Assembly (NCBI GenBank): GCA_903940125.1
Contig: CAJAJL010000008.1
Span: 1 to 64,000 of the forward strand
Direction of reading: 5' to 3'
Source of the DNA: an uncultured Chlorobiaceae bacterium
Lineage (GTDB): Bacteria > Bacteroidota > Chlorobiia > Chlorobiales > Chlorobiaceae
Length of the DNA stretch: 64,000 nucleotides
The notes under the pieces were generated by a model. It did not search any database and had not been told where the DNA came from. It saw nothing but the letters and a program-made list of their open reading frames with translations. Position 1 is the first letter of the stretch; each line of letters opens with the position of its first letter. Positions 19,189-28,171 of the stretch are shown here, in pieces. A program made the translations under genes and the position numbers.

Positions 19189-19247
19189 CTACAGACTGCT
19201 ATCCCTCAGCACACTGACCGGTTCAAGTTTAGCTGCCCTTGCTGATG
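19189..19247 (-). pseudogene. Remnant: duplicate 3' end of the FtsX/LolE permease gene
   Basis: 59 bases match 20454-20512, the end of the intact permease gene, at 55 of 59 positions. Both encode SARAAKLEPVSVLRDSSL and a stop. All four differences are silent: three at third codon positions (Val, Leu, Ala) and TAG versus TAA for the stop. The similarity ends abruptly at 19248. The two copies flank the VapC toxin-antitoxin genes. Confidence 0.85.
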
Positions 19248-19274
19248 TTTTCAATGTCGTAAACTTAAACGACG

Positions 19275-19691
19275 TTAAAGCAGGTTCGTTTTCCAATTCT
19301 CTATTTTTAATCCAGAAACCCTTTCAAAATGGTTTTCATTGTTGGTAACCAACGTCATATCATTCTCAATTGCTATACCAGCAATCAACAAATCGATATC
19401 ATCTATTATTTTACCAGTCCGCTTTAACAAAGAATATAATTCAGCAGAAATTTCAGCAGATTTCTCAGTCATTGGCACAACAATATTTTCAGCAACAAAA
19501 TCTTCAAAATCATGTAATTGTTTAAAAGCACTTTTTGCCAATAGTCCACCAACAACCTCATAATAAGTTACTAGACTGATCTCAATCAAATCATATTGCT
19601 GCAAATATTTATCAAAATTTTTAATAACAATATTGTCACCTTTGAAATAATAAGATAATATATCAGTATCAATAAGTACCCTATTCATCAA
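19275..19691 (-). CDS. vapC: VapC-type PIN-domain toxin ribonuclease
   Basis: 138 residues. PIN domain with the acidic set: Asp8 in LIDTDILSYY, Glu45 in YYEVVGGL, Asp100 in IIDDIDLLIAG, and the TNNENHF end motif. VapC toxins cut RNA, often tRNA, unless bound by their antitoxin. The start overlaps the antitoxin stop by 11 bases, so they are translationally coupled. Two Met codons in a row (19691 and 19688) are possible starts. The pair lies between two copies of a permease gene end, so it was probably acquired. Confidence 0.9.
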   Translation of the reverse strand: MMNRVLIDTDILSYYFKGDNIVIKNFDKYLQQYDLIEISLVTYYEVVGGLLAKSAFKQLHDFEDFVAENIVVPMTEKSAEISAELYSLLKRTGKIIDDIDLLIAGIAIENDMTLVTNNENHFERVSGLKIENWKTNLL

Positions 19692-19917
19692 TCCTCCGTC
19701 TGTTTCTCTGGCGATGACTTATCAAGTCATTTGTCAATGCATTAAATACCGCATCATCAATATTTTTCCATGATCCTGCAAATGAAAGGATTTTAGACTT
19801 CCGAACCACACCTTCTTCGAGTTTGGAAACAAAATCGTCCAGCTCCTTGAGCTTATCAACAGGAATACGATTTACTTTCCTTAAAATCTGAGTTCTTCTC
19901 TGTGTATCAGTAATCAT
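19681..19917 (-). CDS. Antitoxin partner of the PIN toxin
   Basis: 78 residues: helical N-terminal part (RRTQILRKVNRIPVDKLKEL), linker with SKILSFAGSWKNIDDAVFNA, and a basic end (HRQRNRRRIDE). The motif SFAGSWKNIDD followed by a short acidic/basic helix is typical of small antitoxins placed before VapC genes of this subtype (DUF2281-like). No AbrB or ribbon-helix-helix motif is evident. It should bind the toxin with its C-terminal half and its own operator with the N-terminal half. First gene of the pair. Confidence 0.82.
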   Translation of the reverse strand: MITDTQRRTQILRKVNRIPVDKLKELDDFVSKLEEGVVRKSKILSFAGSWKNIDDAVFNALTNDLISHRQRNRRRIDE

Positions 19918-20034
19918 GATTGAATCATTTTTACAACGTTGTTAATTCTTCAACAAAGCAATTATTGGCTATACCGCTTGTTACAAGGCACTCTAGCACA
20001 CACAATCATACACTACTCGGCGTATTTGCAACCG

Positions 20035-20130
20035 TTAAGCACTCCACCGGTAATTCGCCCTGATGCTATCGAGGAATGACTCGTCATATTGTATCCTTTC
20101 AATGAGCGCCTTTGCCTGTACTGTTGACAT
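20035..20130 (-). CDS. Possible truncated Nif11-like leader peptide
   Basis: 31 residues: MSTVQAKALIERIQYDESFL followed by DSIRANYRWSA. The pattern MS, then A-K-x-L-I-E-R-I, then D-E-x-F, resembles the first half of Nif11-type precursor peptides, which green sulfur bacteria carry in number. The second half with the usual leader cleavage site is absent, so if real it is truncated. No modifying enzyme is near. Weak call. Confidence 0.25.
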   Translation of the reverse strand: MSTVQAKALIERIQYDESFLDSIRANYRWSA

Positions 20131-20204
20131 GAAATCTGAAGTGATTATGTGTAGAGTAAAAATCTTTACTGTTGAGCCGGCAGGTTTTAAAAATAATATA
20201 CGTA

Positions 20205-20357
20205 TTAATAAGGTATATGTAAAATACCATGAAGCTCAGCCATTTCGTAGAGTGCTGACCAGTGGGTTATATCCCCTGCCAATTTCTTCAGAAGAATAAG
20301 ATCCTCTTCGAAATGATAGAGTTGAGCTGCGGTAGTTATACAGAGTTCCTCTGTCAT
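20205..20357 (-). CDS. Possible small protein of unknown function
   Basis: 50 residues beginning MTEELCITTAAQLYHFEEDL and ending ELHGILHIPY. AAGGAAGG lies about five bases before the ATG, a good ribosome site, which is the main support. The sequence is acidic and probably helical. I do not recognise it. It may be a remnant of a larger gene, given the mobile context. Confidence 0.3.
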   Translation of the reverse strand: MTEELCITTAAQLYHFEEDLILLKKLAGDITHWSALYEMAELHGILHIPY

Positions 20358-20453
20358 CGCATCCTTCCTTTGATAAAGGAATTTTAAAGCAACTTCACTT
20401 AACTGCGAAGAGCCAAAGTTTTCATGCGAGCCTACTGAAATATGAGGTATAAT

Positions 20454-21722
20454 TTACAGACTGCTATCCCTGAGTACACTGACCGGTTCAAGTTTGGCTG
20501 CCCTTGCTGATGGAAGAATTGCCGCCAGTGTACTGATTATAACGGTCACACCAATAACAAGAAAAAAATAGACAGGATTATAAGACATACTGAAGCCGGT
20601 TTTGGTAATGGGACCCTGGGAACTTTCAATCGGAAGACTGGCAAACAAGTTGATCGAACCAATAGCCAGTACTCCTCCGGCAACAGCCCCGGCAAGACCA
20701 ACGATAAATCCCTCAAGAATAAACATGCTGACCAGCTGCAGTGCAGAAAACCCCAACGACTTCATAATGGCAATGTCTCTGCTCTTTTCAAACACTGTGG
20801 TAACAAGAATGTTTGCCACGCCAAACCCTGAGACAATGCCCACAAATGCCACAAGAGAAAAAACGATATAACCGATACGGGCAAAAAGGGAGAGGACACT
20901 TGCATTTTCCTCCTGCCAGGTCAGGCATCGATACCCGGTAACCTTTTCCAGATCCCTTGCCAGATGTGCATTGTCAAGAGGATTGTCTACTTTCAGCGCA
21001 ATACCTGAAACCTTGTTTGAAGGCAGGCCCTCAATGATCTGAGCAAGCTTGAGAGAGGCCAGAACACTATTATCGACTGCATTAATGCCGGAAAAAAAAA
21101 TACCTGCCACCTTACACTGTCTGCTTTTTCCTGAAGCAGGAATAATAATAACCTCATCATTCAATTTGAGATTCATATCCCTCGCCACAGTACGTCCAAC
21201 AAGAAGCGCATTGGTCGTTTTTTCAAACATGGCGATGTCCCCGGCGAGCAACTTGTTCCGGATTCCACTTATGGCATTTTCCTGATCGATCAGAACACCT
21301 TTAAGAAGAAGAGGCTGGTTGCGGCTTCCTTTGACCGCCATAACTTGTGACTCGACATAGGGTGATGCTGCAAGTACCTGTGTTTTATATTGCGGTAAAC
21401 TGAAAACGCTGAGAATCTGACGATAATTCCGCACCTCTTCGGGCTCCTGCTTATGAATATTATTTTCAACGATTGCCACTGTTGCCGCACTCTGGCCTGC
21501 AAGAATATCAACCGGCATGGGACGCATTTTTTCCCCCTTGACCGTTATATGCGGCGCAACATTTACAATGGTCTCAATAAAGGAATCGAGCAGCCCTCTT
21601 GTCAGTGAGTTGGTGGTAATGAGCACCATAGTACTTATGGCAACACCAAAAATAGTCGTCAACGTCTGGCGGCGGCGTCCAAGCAGATGACGCACGGCTA
21701 TAGACAACAATGTTTTCAGCAT
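20454..21722 (-). CDS. FtsX-family ABC transporter permease (LolC/LolE-like)
   Basis: 422 residues. One N-terminal membrane helix (residues about 22-42), a periplasmic domain of roughly 220 residues, and three C-terminal helices carrying the FtsX/MacB permease domain (SLVAFVGIVSGFGVANILVTT, then KSRDIAIMKSLGFSALQL with the coupling-helix motif). The end reads SARAAKLEPVSVLRDSSL, the typical PARRAA-like tail. This fold is used by LolCDE (lipoprotein release) and MacB (export). No ATPase gene adjoins it in the window, so the partner LolD is elsewhere. A 59-base copy of its 3' end sits at 19189-19247. HigA lies eight bases upstream on the same strand. Confidence 0.87.
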   Translation of the reverse strand: MLKTLLSIAVRHLLGRRRQTLTTIFGVAISTMVLITTNSLTRGLLDSFIETIVNVAPHITVKGEKMRPMPVDILAGQSAATVAIVENNIHKQEPEEVRNYRQILSVFSLPQYKTQVLAASPYVESQVMAVKGSRNQPLLLKGVLIDQENAISGIRNKLLAGDIAMFEKTTNALLVGRTVARDMNLKLNDEVIIIPASGKSRQCKVAGIFFSGINAVDNSVLASLKLAQIIEGLPSNKVSGIALKVDNPLDNAHLARDLEKVTGYRCLTWQEENASVLSLFARIGYIVFSLVAFVGIVSGFGVANILVTTVFEKSRDIAIMKSLGFSALQLVSMFILEGFIVGLAGAVAGGVLAIGSINLFASLPIESSQGPITKTGFSMSYNPVYFFLVIGVTVIISTLAAILPSARAAKLEPVSVLRDSSL

Positions 21723-21730
21723 GAAGATAC

Positions 21731-22099
21731 TTATCTCATCAATTGATAATCATGAATTAATAAATCTGCTGAAAGATTTAATTTTGGAGTCAATTTTCTG
21801 ATCATCTCAACAGTCAACTTTCGCTTGCGATTAAGTACCTCAGAAGCCTTATGTTTCCCACCTAAAGCATCAACAAGATCAATCGGCGTCAATTGCATTT
21901 CTTCCATTCGTATCTTTATAGCTTCAATCGGGTCTGGAGCCTCTACAGGATAATTCTTTTTTTCATAATCGTCGATCATCAAGCCAAGTATATCGGCCTC
22001 ATCACTCTCTTCTGTACCAACTATCGTATCAAAAATCACTTCCAATCTTTTTAATGCCATCAGGTAATCATTTTCTGTTTTTATCGGTTCAATATTCAT
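21731..22099 (-). CDS. HigA-like antitoxin / HTH transcriptional regulator, orphan
   Basis: 122 residues. The N-terminal part (IKTENDYLMALKRLEVIFD, then DEADILGLMIDDYE) and the C-terminal helix-turn-helix (IRMEEMQLTPIDLVDALGGK then ASEVLNRKRKLTVEMIRKL) match the COG5499 HigA-type antitoxins. Such genes normally follow a HigB mRNA-cutting toxin, but the 190 bases upstream hold no HigB-like frame, only a 35-codon frame of no family. So it is an orphan or the toxin was lost. It could instead regulate the permease gene eight bases downstream. Confidence 0.8.
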   Translation of the reverse strand: MNIEPIKTENDYLMALKRLEVIFDTIVGTEESDEADILGLMIDDYEKKNYPVEAPDPIEAIKIRMEEMQLTPIDLVDALGGKHKASEVLNRKRKLTVEMIRKLTPKLNLSADLLIHDYQLMR

Positions 22100-22376
22100 A
22101 GGTTATGGTATTTAAATTATATTGGCATCAATTTTACCACCTCCCTTTTTCCTTTCCGCTTTTATAATAATACAATAAACGCTTTTTTACATCAGTATTT
22201 TCCGCTTTCAAGGCGGATTCTTCGGTAGTCTGCTCGCTCATCCGAAATAACGCGAAAGAGAGGTCACTGCCTCTTCTGTTATTGTGTGCTCATGAATGTG
22301 GAATATTTTTGTTAAGTTGAATATTTTGGCATCCAAGTACCAAGGCATCTTGACAAAAAACCTATCAGGGGCGGGA

Positions 22377-23450
22377 ATGAGCGACAGCACAAGCAATATA
22401 ACAATAGAGCGCAAGCACAGCCATGTTGAGATATGCCTGCATGACGATATTGCCTTTAACAGCAAGAACACAGGTTTTGAAAAGTTTGAATTTGAGCATA
22501 ATGCTCTCCCTGAAATTTGTTTCTCCAATATAGACCTCTCCACAACCTTTCTCGATAAAAGAATCGGTGCTCCGTTCATGATATCCTCCATGACTGGAGG
22601 ATACAGCGAAGCTGCAACTTTGAATAGGCACCTTGCTGAAACTGCTGAACATTTCAGCATTCCCCTTGGTGTCGGCAGTATGCGGCAGGCACTTGAAAAC
22701 AGTTCATACCGCGACAGTTTTGCTATTGTCAGAAAGTACGCCCCTTCTGTACAGATTTTTGCCAACATCGGAGCACCGGAAATCGCAAAAGGTCTGACTG
22801 ACCTGGAAATCAACATCTTGCTTGAACTTCTGGAAGCGGATGGACTGATTGTACACCTGAATGCCGCCCAGGAACTTTTTCAACCTGAGGGAAATACTGA
22901 TTTCAAACATTTTCTTCAACAACTTTCCATCATCACCGCTAAAATTCCTGTACCGGTTATTGCCAAAGAGGTCGGATGCGGCATCTCGGCATCGGCTGCT
23001 CTCAAGCTTATTGAGGCCGGAGTCAAAGTTATTGATGTTGCGGGCGCAGGAGGAATCAGCTGGCAGAAAGTTGAAGAAATACGCTATACCAGACAGTTCG
23101 GGCACGATACCCGTTTCAGCACACCAGCACTTGAAGAGCTTCTTAACTGGGGTATTCCCACTGCTCAATGCCTGCTTGATATCAATACACTCAAAAAAGA
23201 GCATCCGGAATTCCGCAACACTGAAATCATTGCGTCAGGAGGAATCCAGAGTGGTATTGATATTGCAAAATCATTAGCGCTTGGTGCTCAGCTTGCCGCT
23301 TCCGCCAAGTATGTCCTTAAAGCACTTCATCAGGGAACTCTTGAAGAAACTATAAAAACCTGGCTGAACGACCTCAGGGCTGTCATGTTCCTTACCGGTT
23401 CCGCCAGCATAGAGCAGCTTCGCAATAAAAGCCTTATCATTAAACAATGA
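22377..23450 (+). CDS. fni: Isopentenyl-diphosphate delta-isomerase, type 2
   Basis: About 357 residues from the ATG at 22377 ([13 protein letters not shown]), with AGGGGCGG just upstream; the frame extends further but the added residues are not family-like. FMN/NADPH-dependent enzyme that interconverts IPP and DMAPP. TIM-barrel markers: [54 protein letters not shown] and [15 protein letters not shown] for flavin phosphate. It has no relation to the type 1 enzyme. Overlaps the prenyltransferase gene by ATGA; together they make the C20 precursor for carotenoid, phytol tails and quinones. Confidence 0.95.
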   Translation: MSDSTSNITIERKHSHVEICLHDDIAFNSKNTGFEKFEFEHNALPEICFSNIDLSTTFLDKRIGAPFMISSMTGGYSEAATLNRHLAETAEHFSIPLGVGSMRQALENSSYRDSFAIVRKYAPSVQIFANIGAPEIAKGLTDLEINILLELLEADGLIVHLNAAQELFQPEGNTDFKHFLQQLSIITAKIPVPVIAKEVGCGISASAALKLIEAGVKVIDVAGAGGISWQKVEEIRYTRQFGHDTRFSTPALEELLNWGIPTAQCLLDINTLKKEHPEFRNTEIIASGGIQSGIDIAKSLALGAQLAASAKYVLKALHQGTLEETIKTWLNDLRAVMFLTGSASIEQLRNKSLIIKQ

Positions 23451-24460
23451 CCAATTTCATAATGAATATTCCAATAACACAAGAGCTTGTAGAAAAAAAG
23501 TACCATCTCTACCATTCGAGAATAAATAGTGCTCTCGGGGCTTGTTTCGAAAAGGAGCTCCCGGAAACCCTTTATGCGCCTGCCCGGTATATTCTTGAAG
23601 GAAATGGCAAAAGAATCCGTCCATTTCTGACTCTTCTGGCCTCAGAAGCTGTATGCGGTTCTTCAGAAACCGCTCTTGATGTGGCGCTTGCTGTTGAAAT
23701 TCTCCATAACTTCACCCTGATACATGACGATATCATGGACCAGGCAGACCTTCGCCACAACAGGCCTACCGTTCATAAGCAATGGAACGTCAATTCGGCC
23801 ATTCTGACTGGAGACATGATGATAGCCTATGCCTATGAACTTGCCTTGCAAGCCAGAACCGACAGGCATGCGGAACTTATTCATATACTCAATCATGCCA
23901 ATATAACCATCTGTGAAGGCCAGGCGCTCGATATGGAACTTGAAGAAAAACAAGATGCCACCATTGCTGACTACCTCGACATGATTGCAAAAAAAACCGG
24001 GCGTCTTATTTCAGCCGCACTTGAAGCCGGTGGCGTTGCCGGTAACGCAACGAATGATCAACTTCAACATCTGGTACTGTTCGGTGAAAAAATCGGAAGG
24101 GCATTCCAGATACAGGATGATTATCTTGACATCATGGCAGAACACGGCAAGTCCGGCAAAATGGCTGGTGGGGACATCATTAACGGTAAAAAGACCTACC
24201 TTCTCCTCCGGTCTCTCGAACTGACAACTGACGCTGATCATGATCTGCTGCACTCCGTCATTGTCAATAAAGGCATCAGTGCCGATAAGGTCTCTGATGT
24301 AAAAAAAGTCTATGAAAGGTGCGGAATTCTTGAAGAAACTGCCGCACTTATCAACAGTGACACTGAAGAAGCACTTTCGGCAATTGATCACCTCCCTCAT
24401 GCCGAGGGGAGAGAATATCTGAAAGGATTTGCCAACATTCTCATGAAAAGAGACTTTTAA
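23447..24460 (+). CDS. Trans-polyprenyl diphosphate synthase (GGPP synthase-like)
   Basis: 337 residues; the start overlaps the fni stop by four bases, with a second possible ATG at 23462. First aspartate-rich motif DDIMD (residues 94-98, in [20 protein letters not shown]) and second DDYLD (in FQIQDDYLD) are complete, plus GKRIRPFL and [14 protein letters not shown]. It condenses IPP with allylic diphosphates. Chain length cannot be read surely; the residues before the first motif suggest a C20 or C15 product. In a green sulfur bacterium GGPP feeds bacteriochlorophyll tails and carotenoids. dprA follows after 25 bases. Confidence 0.9.
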   Translation: MTNFIMNIPITQELVEKKYHLYHSRINSALGACFEKELPETLYAPARYILEGNGKRIRPFLTLLASEAVCGSSETALDVALAVEILHNFTLIHDDIMDQADLRHNRPTVHKQWNVNSAILTGDMMIAYAYELALQARTDRHAELIHILNHANITICEGQALDMELEEKQDATIADYLDMIAKKTGRLISAALEAGGVAGNATNDQLQHLVLFGEKIGRAFQIQDDYLDIMAEHGKSGKMAGGDIINGKKTYLLLRSLELTTDADHDLLHSVIVNKGISADKVSDVKKVYERCGILEETAALINSDTEEALSAIDHLPHAEGREYLKGFANILMKRDF

Positions 24461-24485
24461 CCTTCCATGCTTCATCTCATTATCC

Positions 24486-25634
24486 ATGTACATGGAAAAC
24501 AACACGCTGCTGCTTGTATTGACTCTTATCCCGGGAATCGGGCCCGCAAAAATCAAAGCAATCACAGAGCATCTGCATGGCAGGTTGACAGATGTTTTGC
24601 ACACTGATGTGACCGACCTGATGCAAGTATCCGGAATCGGAGAAATCCTTGCACGACAGATTTACAATTTTCTTCATCATTCAGTAACTCGTCAGGCAGC
24701 TGAAAAGAGCGCTGAAGAGCAGATTTCAGGACTTCACCGCCTCAAGGCAACCACAGTAACAATTCTGGACCCGAATTACCCTGGGCTGTTAAGGGAAATA
24801 TATGATCCCCCACCCTGCCTCTTTGTACGGGGAACTCTTCCACCCGCGGACTCTCCCGGCATTGCGGTAGTGGGTACCAGACAGGCATCGCTCTACGGCA
24901 GACAAAGTACGGCACTTCTTTGCAAGGAGCTGGTCAACTACGGAATCAGCATCAACAGCGGCATGGCCTACGGTATCGATATGTCGGCACATGCGACAGC
25001 TCTGGAACACGGAGGAAACACCGTTGCTGTTCTTGCAAGCGGTGTTGATACCATCTATACCGATCCAAAAGGAAAACTATGGCCAAAAATTGTTGAACAT
25101 GGAGCGATTATTTCAGAAGAGTGGCTTGGTTCAGAACTCTCTCCAGGAAAATTCCCTAAACGGAATCGTATTATATCTGGAATGTCCTCCGGCACCGTTG
25201 TCATAGAATCCGATCTGAAGGGTGGTTCGCTGATCACTGCTGCTACCGCCCTTGAGCAAAATCGAGAAGTTTTTGCAGTACCAGGAAGCATTTTTTCCCG
25301 AACCTCAAGGGGAACAAACAAGCTGATCCAGCAAGGGTTGGCCAAACCGGTCATGAATGGGGAGGATATTATAACCGAACTTGGCACTCGATTCATAAAG
25401 AGTTATTCCGCAAAAAAAGATCGGCAGAAAAGCACACCTCTCACCAGCTATACCGCTCAGGAACAAACCATCCTGCTCAGTATGGGCACAGAGCCCATAC
25501 ATATCGATGCACTTGTATCCATGACCTGTATTGACGTATCATCCCTTCTTGTACACCTTTTTGAACTGGAAGAAAAAACTGCCATAGTACAGCAACCCGG
25601 ACAGTTGTTCCAAAAAAAAGTTTTTAATTTATAG
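24486..25634 (+). CDS. dprA: DNA-processing protein DprA
   Basis: 382 residues. N-terminal helix-hairpin-helix region (TLIPGIGPAKIKAITEHL), central Rossmann-like fold with the family motifs VVGTRQASLYG, SGMAYGIDMSAHATAL, ASGVDTIYTDP and FPKRNRIISGMSSG, and a C-terminal winged-helix part (EPIHIDALVSMTCIDVSSLL). DprA loads RecA onto incoming single-stranded DNA in natural transformation. It sits at the end of the fni operon, and a hairpin at 25664-25680 with T tracts follows. Confidence 0.95.
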   Translation: MYMENNTLLLVLTLIPGIGPAKIKAITEHLHGRLTDVLHTDVTDLMQVSGIGEILARQIYNFLHHSVTRQAAEKSAEEQISGLHRLKATTVTILDPNYPGLLREIYDPPPCLFVRGTLPPADSPGIAVVGTRQASLYGRQSTALLCKELVNYGISINSGMAYGIDMSAHATALEHGGNTVAVLASGVDTIYTDPKGKLWPKIVEHGAIISEEWLGSELSPGKFPKRNRIISGMSSGTVVIESDLKGGSLITAATALEQNREVFAVPGSIFSRTSRGTNKLIQQGLAKPVMNGEDIITELGTRFIKSYSAKKDRQKSTPLTSYTAQEQTILLSMGTEPIHIDALVSMTCIDVSSLLVHLFELEEKTAIVQQPGQLFQKKVFNL

Positions 25635-25663
25635 TGCCTCAACCTTAAGCATAGCTTCCCCAC

Positions 25664-25690
25664 GCCTTCATGAAGAAGGCTTTTCAGCTT
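25664..25690 (+). terminator. Terminator after dprA
   Basis: Stem GCCTTC/GAAGGC (25664-25669 and 25675-25680) with a five-base loop, then TTTT, and another T run shortly after. It lies 30 bases past the dprA stop. Confidence 0.7.
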
Positions 25691-25799
25691 TTTATAGTTT
25701 TTTAACAGGGAATTCTTACCTTTGAATGTATAATTGTGATCACTTCAGCATTATACGGTATCGCAATAGTTAAATGATAACCTTAACCATGAAATATTG

Positions 25800-26348
25800 A
25801 TGAAGCATTCAAGAAGATTTATGACGATGTCTCGCCGTATCATTATGGCGGTTGCCCTGAGCCTGGTGCTGGTTGCTCCCCGTTCGTTTGCTGCACAGGA
25901 TAGTGGAAAAGTCGGCGTTGTAGATTCCGGTAAAATTCTCCAGCAGTTACCAGAAACAAAACAAGCGGAGGCCACGTTGCAGTCAACCGCTGCACCTCTC
26001 CAGAAAGAGCTTGACCGCTTGACCCAGGACTATCAGAAATCAGTTGCAGCTTACCGCCAGCAGGCGGCTTCCTTGACAAAAGCAGCAAGAGACCAGAAAG
26101 AAAAGGAGCTGAACCTGAAAGGACAGGCCCTTGAAAAATACCAGCAGGAGAAGTTCGGACGTGGAAGTATTATGGAAAAGAAGCAACAGGAGCTTTTAAT
26201 ACCGATTCGCCAGAAAGTATTGTCCGCCATTGAATCAATTGCAAAAAATGAAGGAATCACGGTGGTTATTGAGAAAAGTGCTTCAGTCTATGTTACGCCT
26301 GAACATGATCTCACCTTCAAGGTGATGAACCATTTGAATATCAAATAA
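25800..26348 (+). CDS. OmpH/Skp-family periplasmic chaperone
   Basis: About 182 residues from the ATG at 25800; other Met codons at 25821 and 25827 are possible. Signal peptide: basic start, then MAVALSLVLVAPRSFAA with cleavage after Ala near residue 32. The mature part begins KVGVVDSGKILQQLPETK, the OmpH signature, followed by a long coiled coil (about residues 60-130) rich in Gln, Lys and Glu, as in the tentacles of Skp. It holds unfolded outer membrane proteins before BamA; bamA is elsewhere in this window. LptC follows in the same direction. Confidence 0.9.
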   Translation: MKHSRRFMTMSRRIIMAVALSLVLVAPRSFAAQDSGKVGVVDSGKILQQLPETKQAEATLQSTAAPLQKELDRLTQDYQKSVAAYRQQAASLTKAARDQKEKELNLKGQALEKYQQEKFGRGSIMEKKQQELLIPIRQKVLSAIESIAKNEGITVVIEKSASVYVTPEHDLTFKVMNHLNIK

Positions 26349-26360
26349 TTATCGCCTGAT

Positions 26361-26906
26361 TTGAAAAAAGTTGCTGTTCTTTTTCTGCATGTTATTGTTA
26401 TCATGGCATCTGGATGCGGCGATTCACATAAGGATCGCCGTTCTCCCGAAACAGTCTTGATTGGTATTAACCATCCCGTACAGGAAAGCTGGACTGTCCG
26501 CCTGACCCTGACTGAATCCGGCATAAAACGAGGAATCATTGAAGCCGGACACGGAGAGGAATACAAAATAAACACCGGTAATGAGCATCATCTTGATGAT
26601 GGTATCAACGTTACTCTCTTTGACATCACTGGCAAGCCTTCAACAACTATAACCGCCGAGAAGGCTGTTATTTACGATAATCAGGATATTGAGGCAGAAG
26701 GGCATGTTGTTATTACTTCCCGTGGCACAACGTTCATCAAAACAGAGTATGTTAAACGGACGAGCAATGATAAAATGATTCGTTCAGACAGGTTTGTCAC
26801 CATTACCAAACCGGATGAAACCATCACTGGCCAGGGTTTTGAGAGTGATGAATCCTTAAAAAAATACCGGATTTTCCGGGGTAGCGGGAAAGCATTTATA
26901 AAATAA
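26361..26906 (+). CDS. lptC: LptC-like LPS export protein (lipoprotein)
   Basis: 181 residues from a TTG start 12 bases after the ompH stop. A lipobox-like IMASGC in the first 20 residues suggests the protein is lipid-anchored, although E. coli LptC has a membrane anchor instead. The rest has the LptC/OstA beta-jellyroll pattern: [20 protein letters not shown] then [21 protein letters not shown] and [15 protein letters not shown]. It would hand LPS from LptBFG to LptA. Neighbour ompH and later panD fit a general envelope block. Confidence 0.85.
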   Translation: MKKVAVLFLHVIVIMASGCGDSHKDRRSPETVLIGINHPVQESWTVRLTLTESGIKRGIIEAGHGEEYKINTGNEHHLDDGINVTLFDITGKPSTTITAEKAVIYDNQDIEAEGHVVITSRGTTFIKTEYVKRTSNDKMIRSDRFVTITKPDETITGQGFESDESLKKYRIFRGSGKAFIK

Positions 26907-26925
26907 TTTTGAAGTTTGTCTGTTC

Positions 26926-27312
26926 ATGAAATTACACGTTTTAAAATCGAAAATTCACAACGCTATAGTAACCAGCGGAGACCTCGAATATGAAGGAAGC
27001 ATCACCATTGACAATGAGCTTCTTGAAATGGTCGATATGATTCCCAACGAAAAAGTACTTGTTGTCAACAACAATAACGGCGAACGATTTGAAACGTACA
27101 TTATCAAGGGAGCTCACGGCTCCAGGGAAATTCAGCTCAATGGAGCAGCCGCCCGATGTGCCCTTGTCGGAGATGAGATCATTATCATGACTTTTGCCAC
27201 CATGGACCCTGCTGAAGCACGCATCCATAAACCGATGGTTCTTATTGTCGACAAACAGAACAACCCGAAAAGTCGACATCATGTAGGTGAACAAGGCGAA
27301 CAGTTGTCGTAA
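26926..27312 (+). CDS. panD: Aspartate 1-decarboxylase
   Basis: 128 residues. Proenzyme that makes beta-alanine from aspartate for pantothenate and CoA. The self-cleavage site is Gly24-Ser25 in YEGSITID; Ser25 becomes the pyruvoyl group. Active-site region [10 protein letters not shown] and the conserved [17 protein letters not shown] are intact. Lies 19 bases after lptC and 35 before the uridyltransferase. Confidence 0.96.
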   Translation: MKLHVLKSKIHNAIVTSGDLEYEGSITIDNELLEMVDMIPNEKVLVVNNNNGERFETYIIKGAHGSREIQLNGAAARCALVGDEIIIMTFATMDPAEARIHKPMVLIVDKQNNPKSRHHVGEQGEQLS

Positions 27313-27347
27313 TTTCCCTAAACACCCCCACCACTGATCAACAACAC

Positions 27348-28085
27348 ATGGCACTTGCAGTAATCGTTATGGCTGCCGGAAAAGGCACTCGAATGCATTC
27401 AGACCTTCCAAAGGTGCTGCACCAGGCAAACGGACGTCCTCTGATCGACTATGTGCTCGACACATCATATGCTCTCGAACCAGAAGAAGTTATCCTTATC
27501 ATCGGACACCAGTCAGCACTGGTAAAAGCTGCGACAGCGAGGTACCGGGTCAGCACAGCACTTCAGGAGCCACAGCTCGGAACCGGTCATGCTGTCATGC
27601 AGGCAGAAGCTCAGCTCAGCAATTTTGAAGGAGAGGTACTTATCCTGTCCGGAGATGCCCCGCTGGTCACCATCATGACCCTCAAGAAACTTATTGCCTT
27701 TCACCATTCCAGAAACGCTGTAGCAACCGTACTGACAGCAGAGATGAGTGATCCAACCGGATACGGAAGAGTTATTCGACAGCATCAGAGCGATATTGTC
27801 CTGAAGATTGTCGAACAAAAAGATGCTTCCGAAGATGAACTCGCCGTCAGGGAGATCAATTCAGGCATTTATGTTTTCAATGCACGAATACTTTTCGAAG
27901 CTCTTGCAAAGATCACTACTGACAATGCTCAGAAAGAGTACTATCTGACTGATGTGTTCAGTATCTGCTTCCAGAGCGGCAAGCGGGTCTGCGCTTTTAA
28001 AACTGACGATCCCAACGAAATAATCGGCATCAACACTCCCGAACAGCTTAGGGATGCAAAACGGCTGTTGCTGGAGCAGGTGTAG
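27348..28085 (+). CDS. Stand-alone GlmU-type N-acetylglucosamine-1-P uridyltransferase
   Basis: 245 residues, about half of E. coli GlmU (456). The pyrophosphorylase domain is complete: MAAGKGTRMHSDLPKVLH (nucleotide and metal site), GTGHAVMQAE, LSGDAPLVT, and the sugar-binding EINSGIYVFN and YYLTDVF. The left-handed beta-helix acetyltransferase domain is missing, and the frame closes with a clean TAG, so this is a short version and not a frameshift. It would make UDP-GlcNAc if acetylation happens elsewhere. The gene glmM in this window supplies the step before. Confidence 0.87.
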   Translation: MALAVIVMAAGKGTRMHSDLPKVLHQANGRPLIDYVLDTSYALEPEEVILIIGHQSALVKAATARYRVSTALQEPQLGTGHAVMQAEAQLSNFEGEVLILSGDAPLVTIMTLKKLIAFHHSRNAVATVLTAEMSDPTGYGRVIRQHQSDIVLKIVEQKDASEDELAVREINSGIYVFNARILFEALAKITTDNAQKEYYLTDVFSICFQSGKRVCAFKTDDPNEIIGINTPEQLRDAKRLLLEQV

Positions 28086-28171
28086 CTCAACACCGCAAAA
28101 AAGATGAGTGAATCAGGAGAGTAATCAGAGGAAAGTGAAAAAATCGGATTGAGCGGCTCTTTTATCAAGAG

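Larger units (their letters stand above)
19918..20453. other. Gene-poor accessory segment between the toxin-antitoxin pair and the permease
   Basis: 536 bases with no long gene. On the minus strand two short frames look gene-like: 20205-20357 and 20035-20130, described separately. The rest is AT-rich without hairpins or repeats that I could recognise. The segment belongs to the block (19248-20453) that separates the two copies of the permease end. Confidence 0.6.

Noticed and set aside
22134-22241. 35-codon minus-strand frame (MSEQTTEESALKAENTDVKK) upstream of the orphan HigA
   Set aside because: Checked as a possible HigB toxin; it lacks any HigB motif and is too short. Likely chance.
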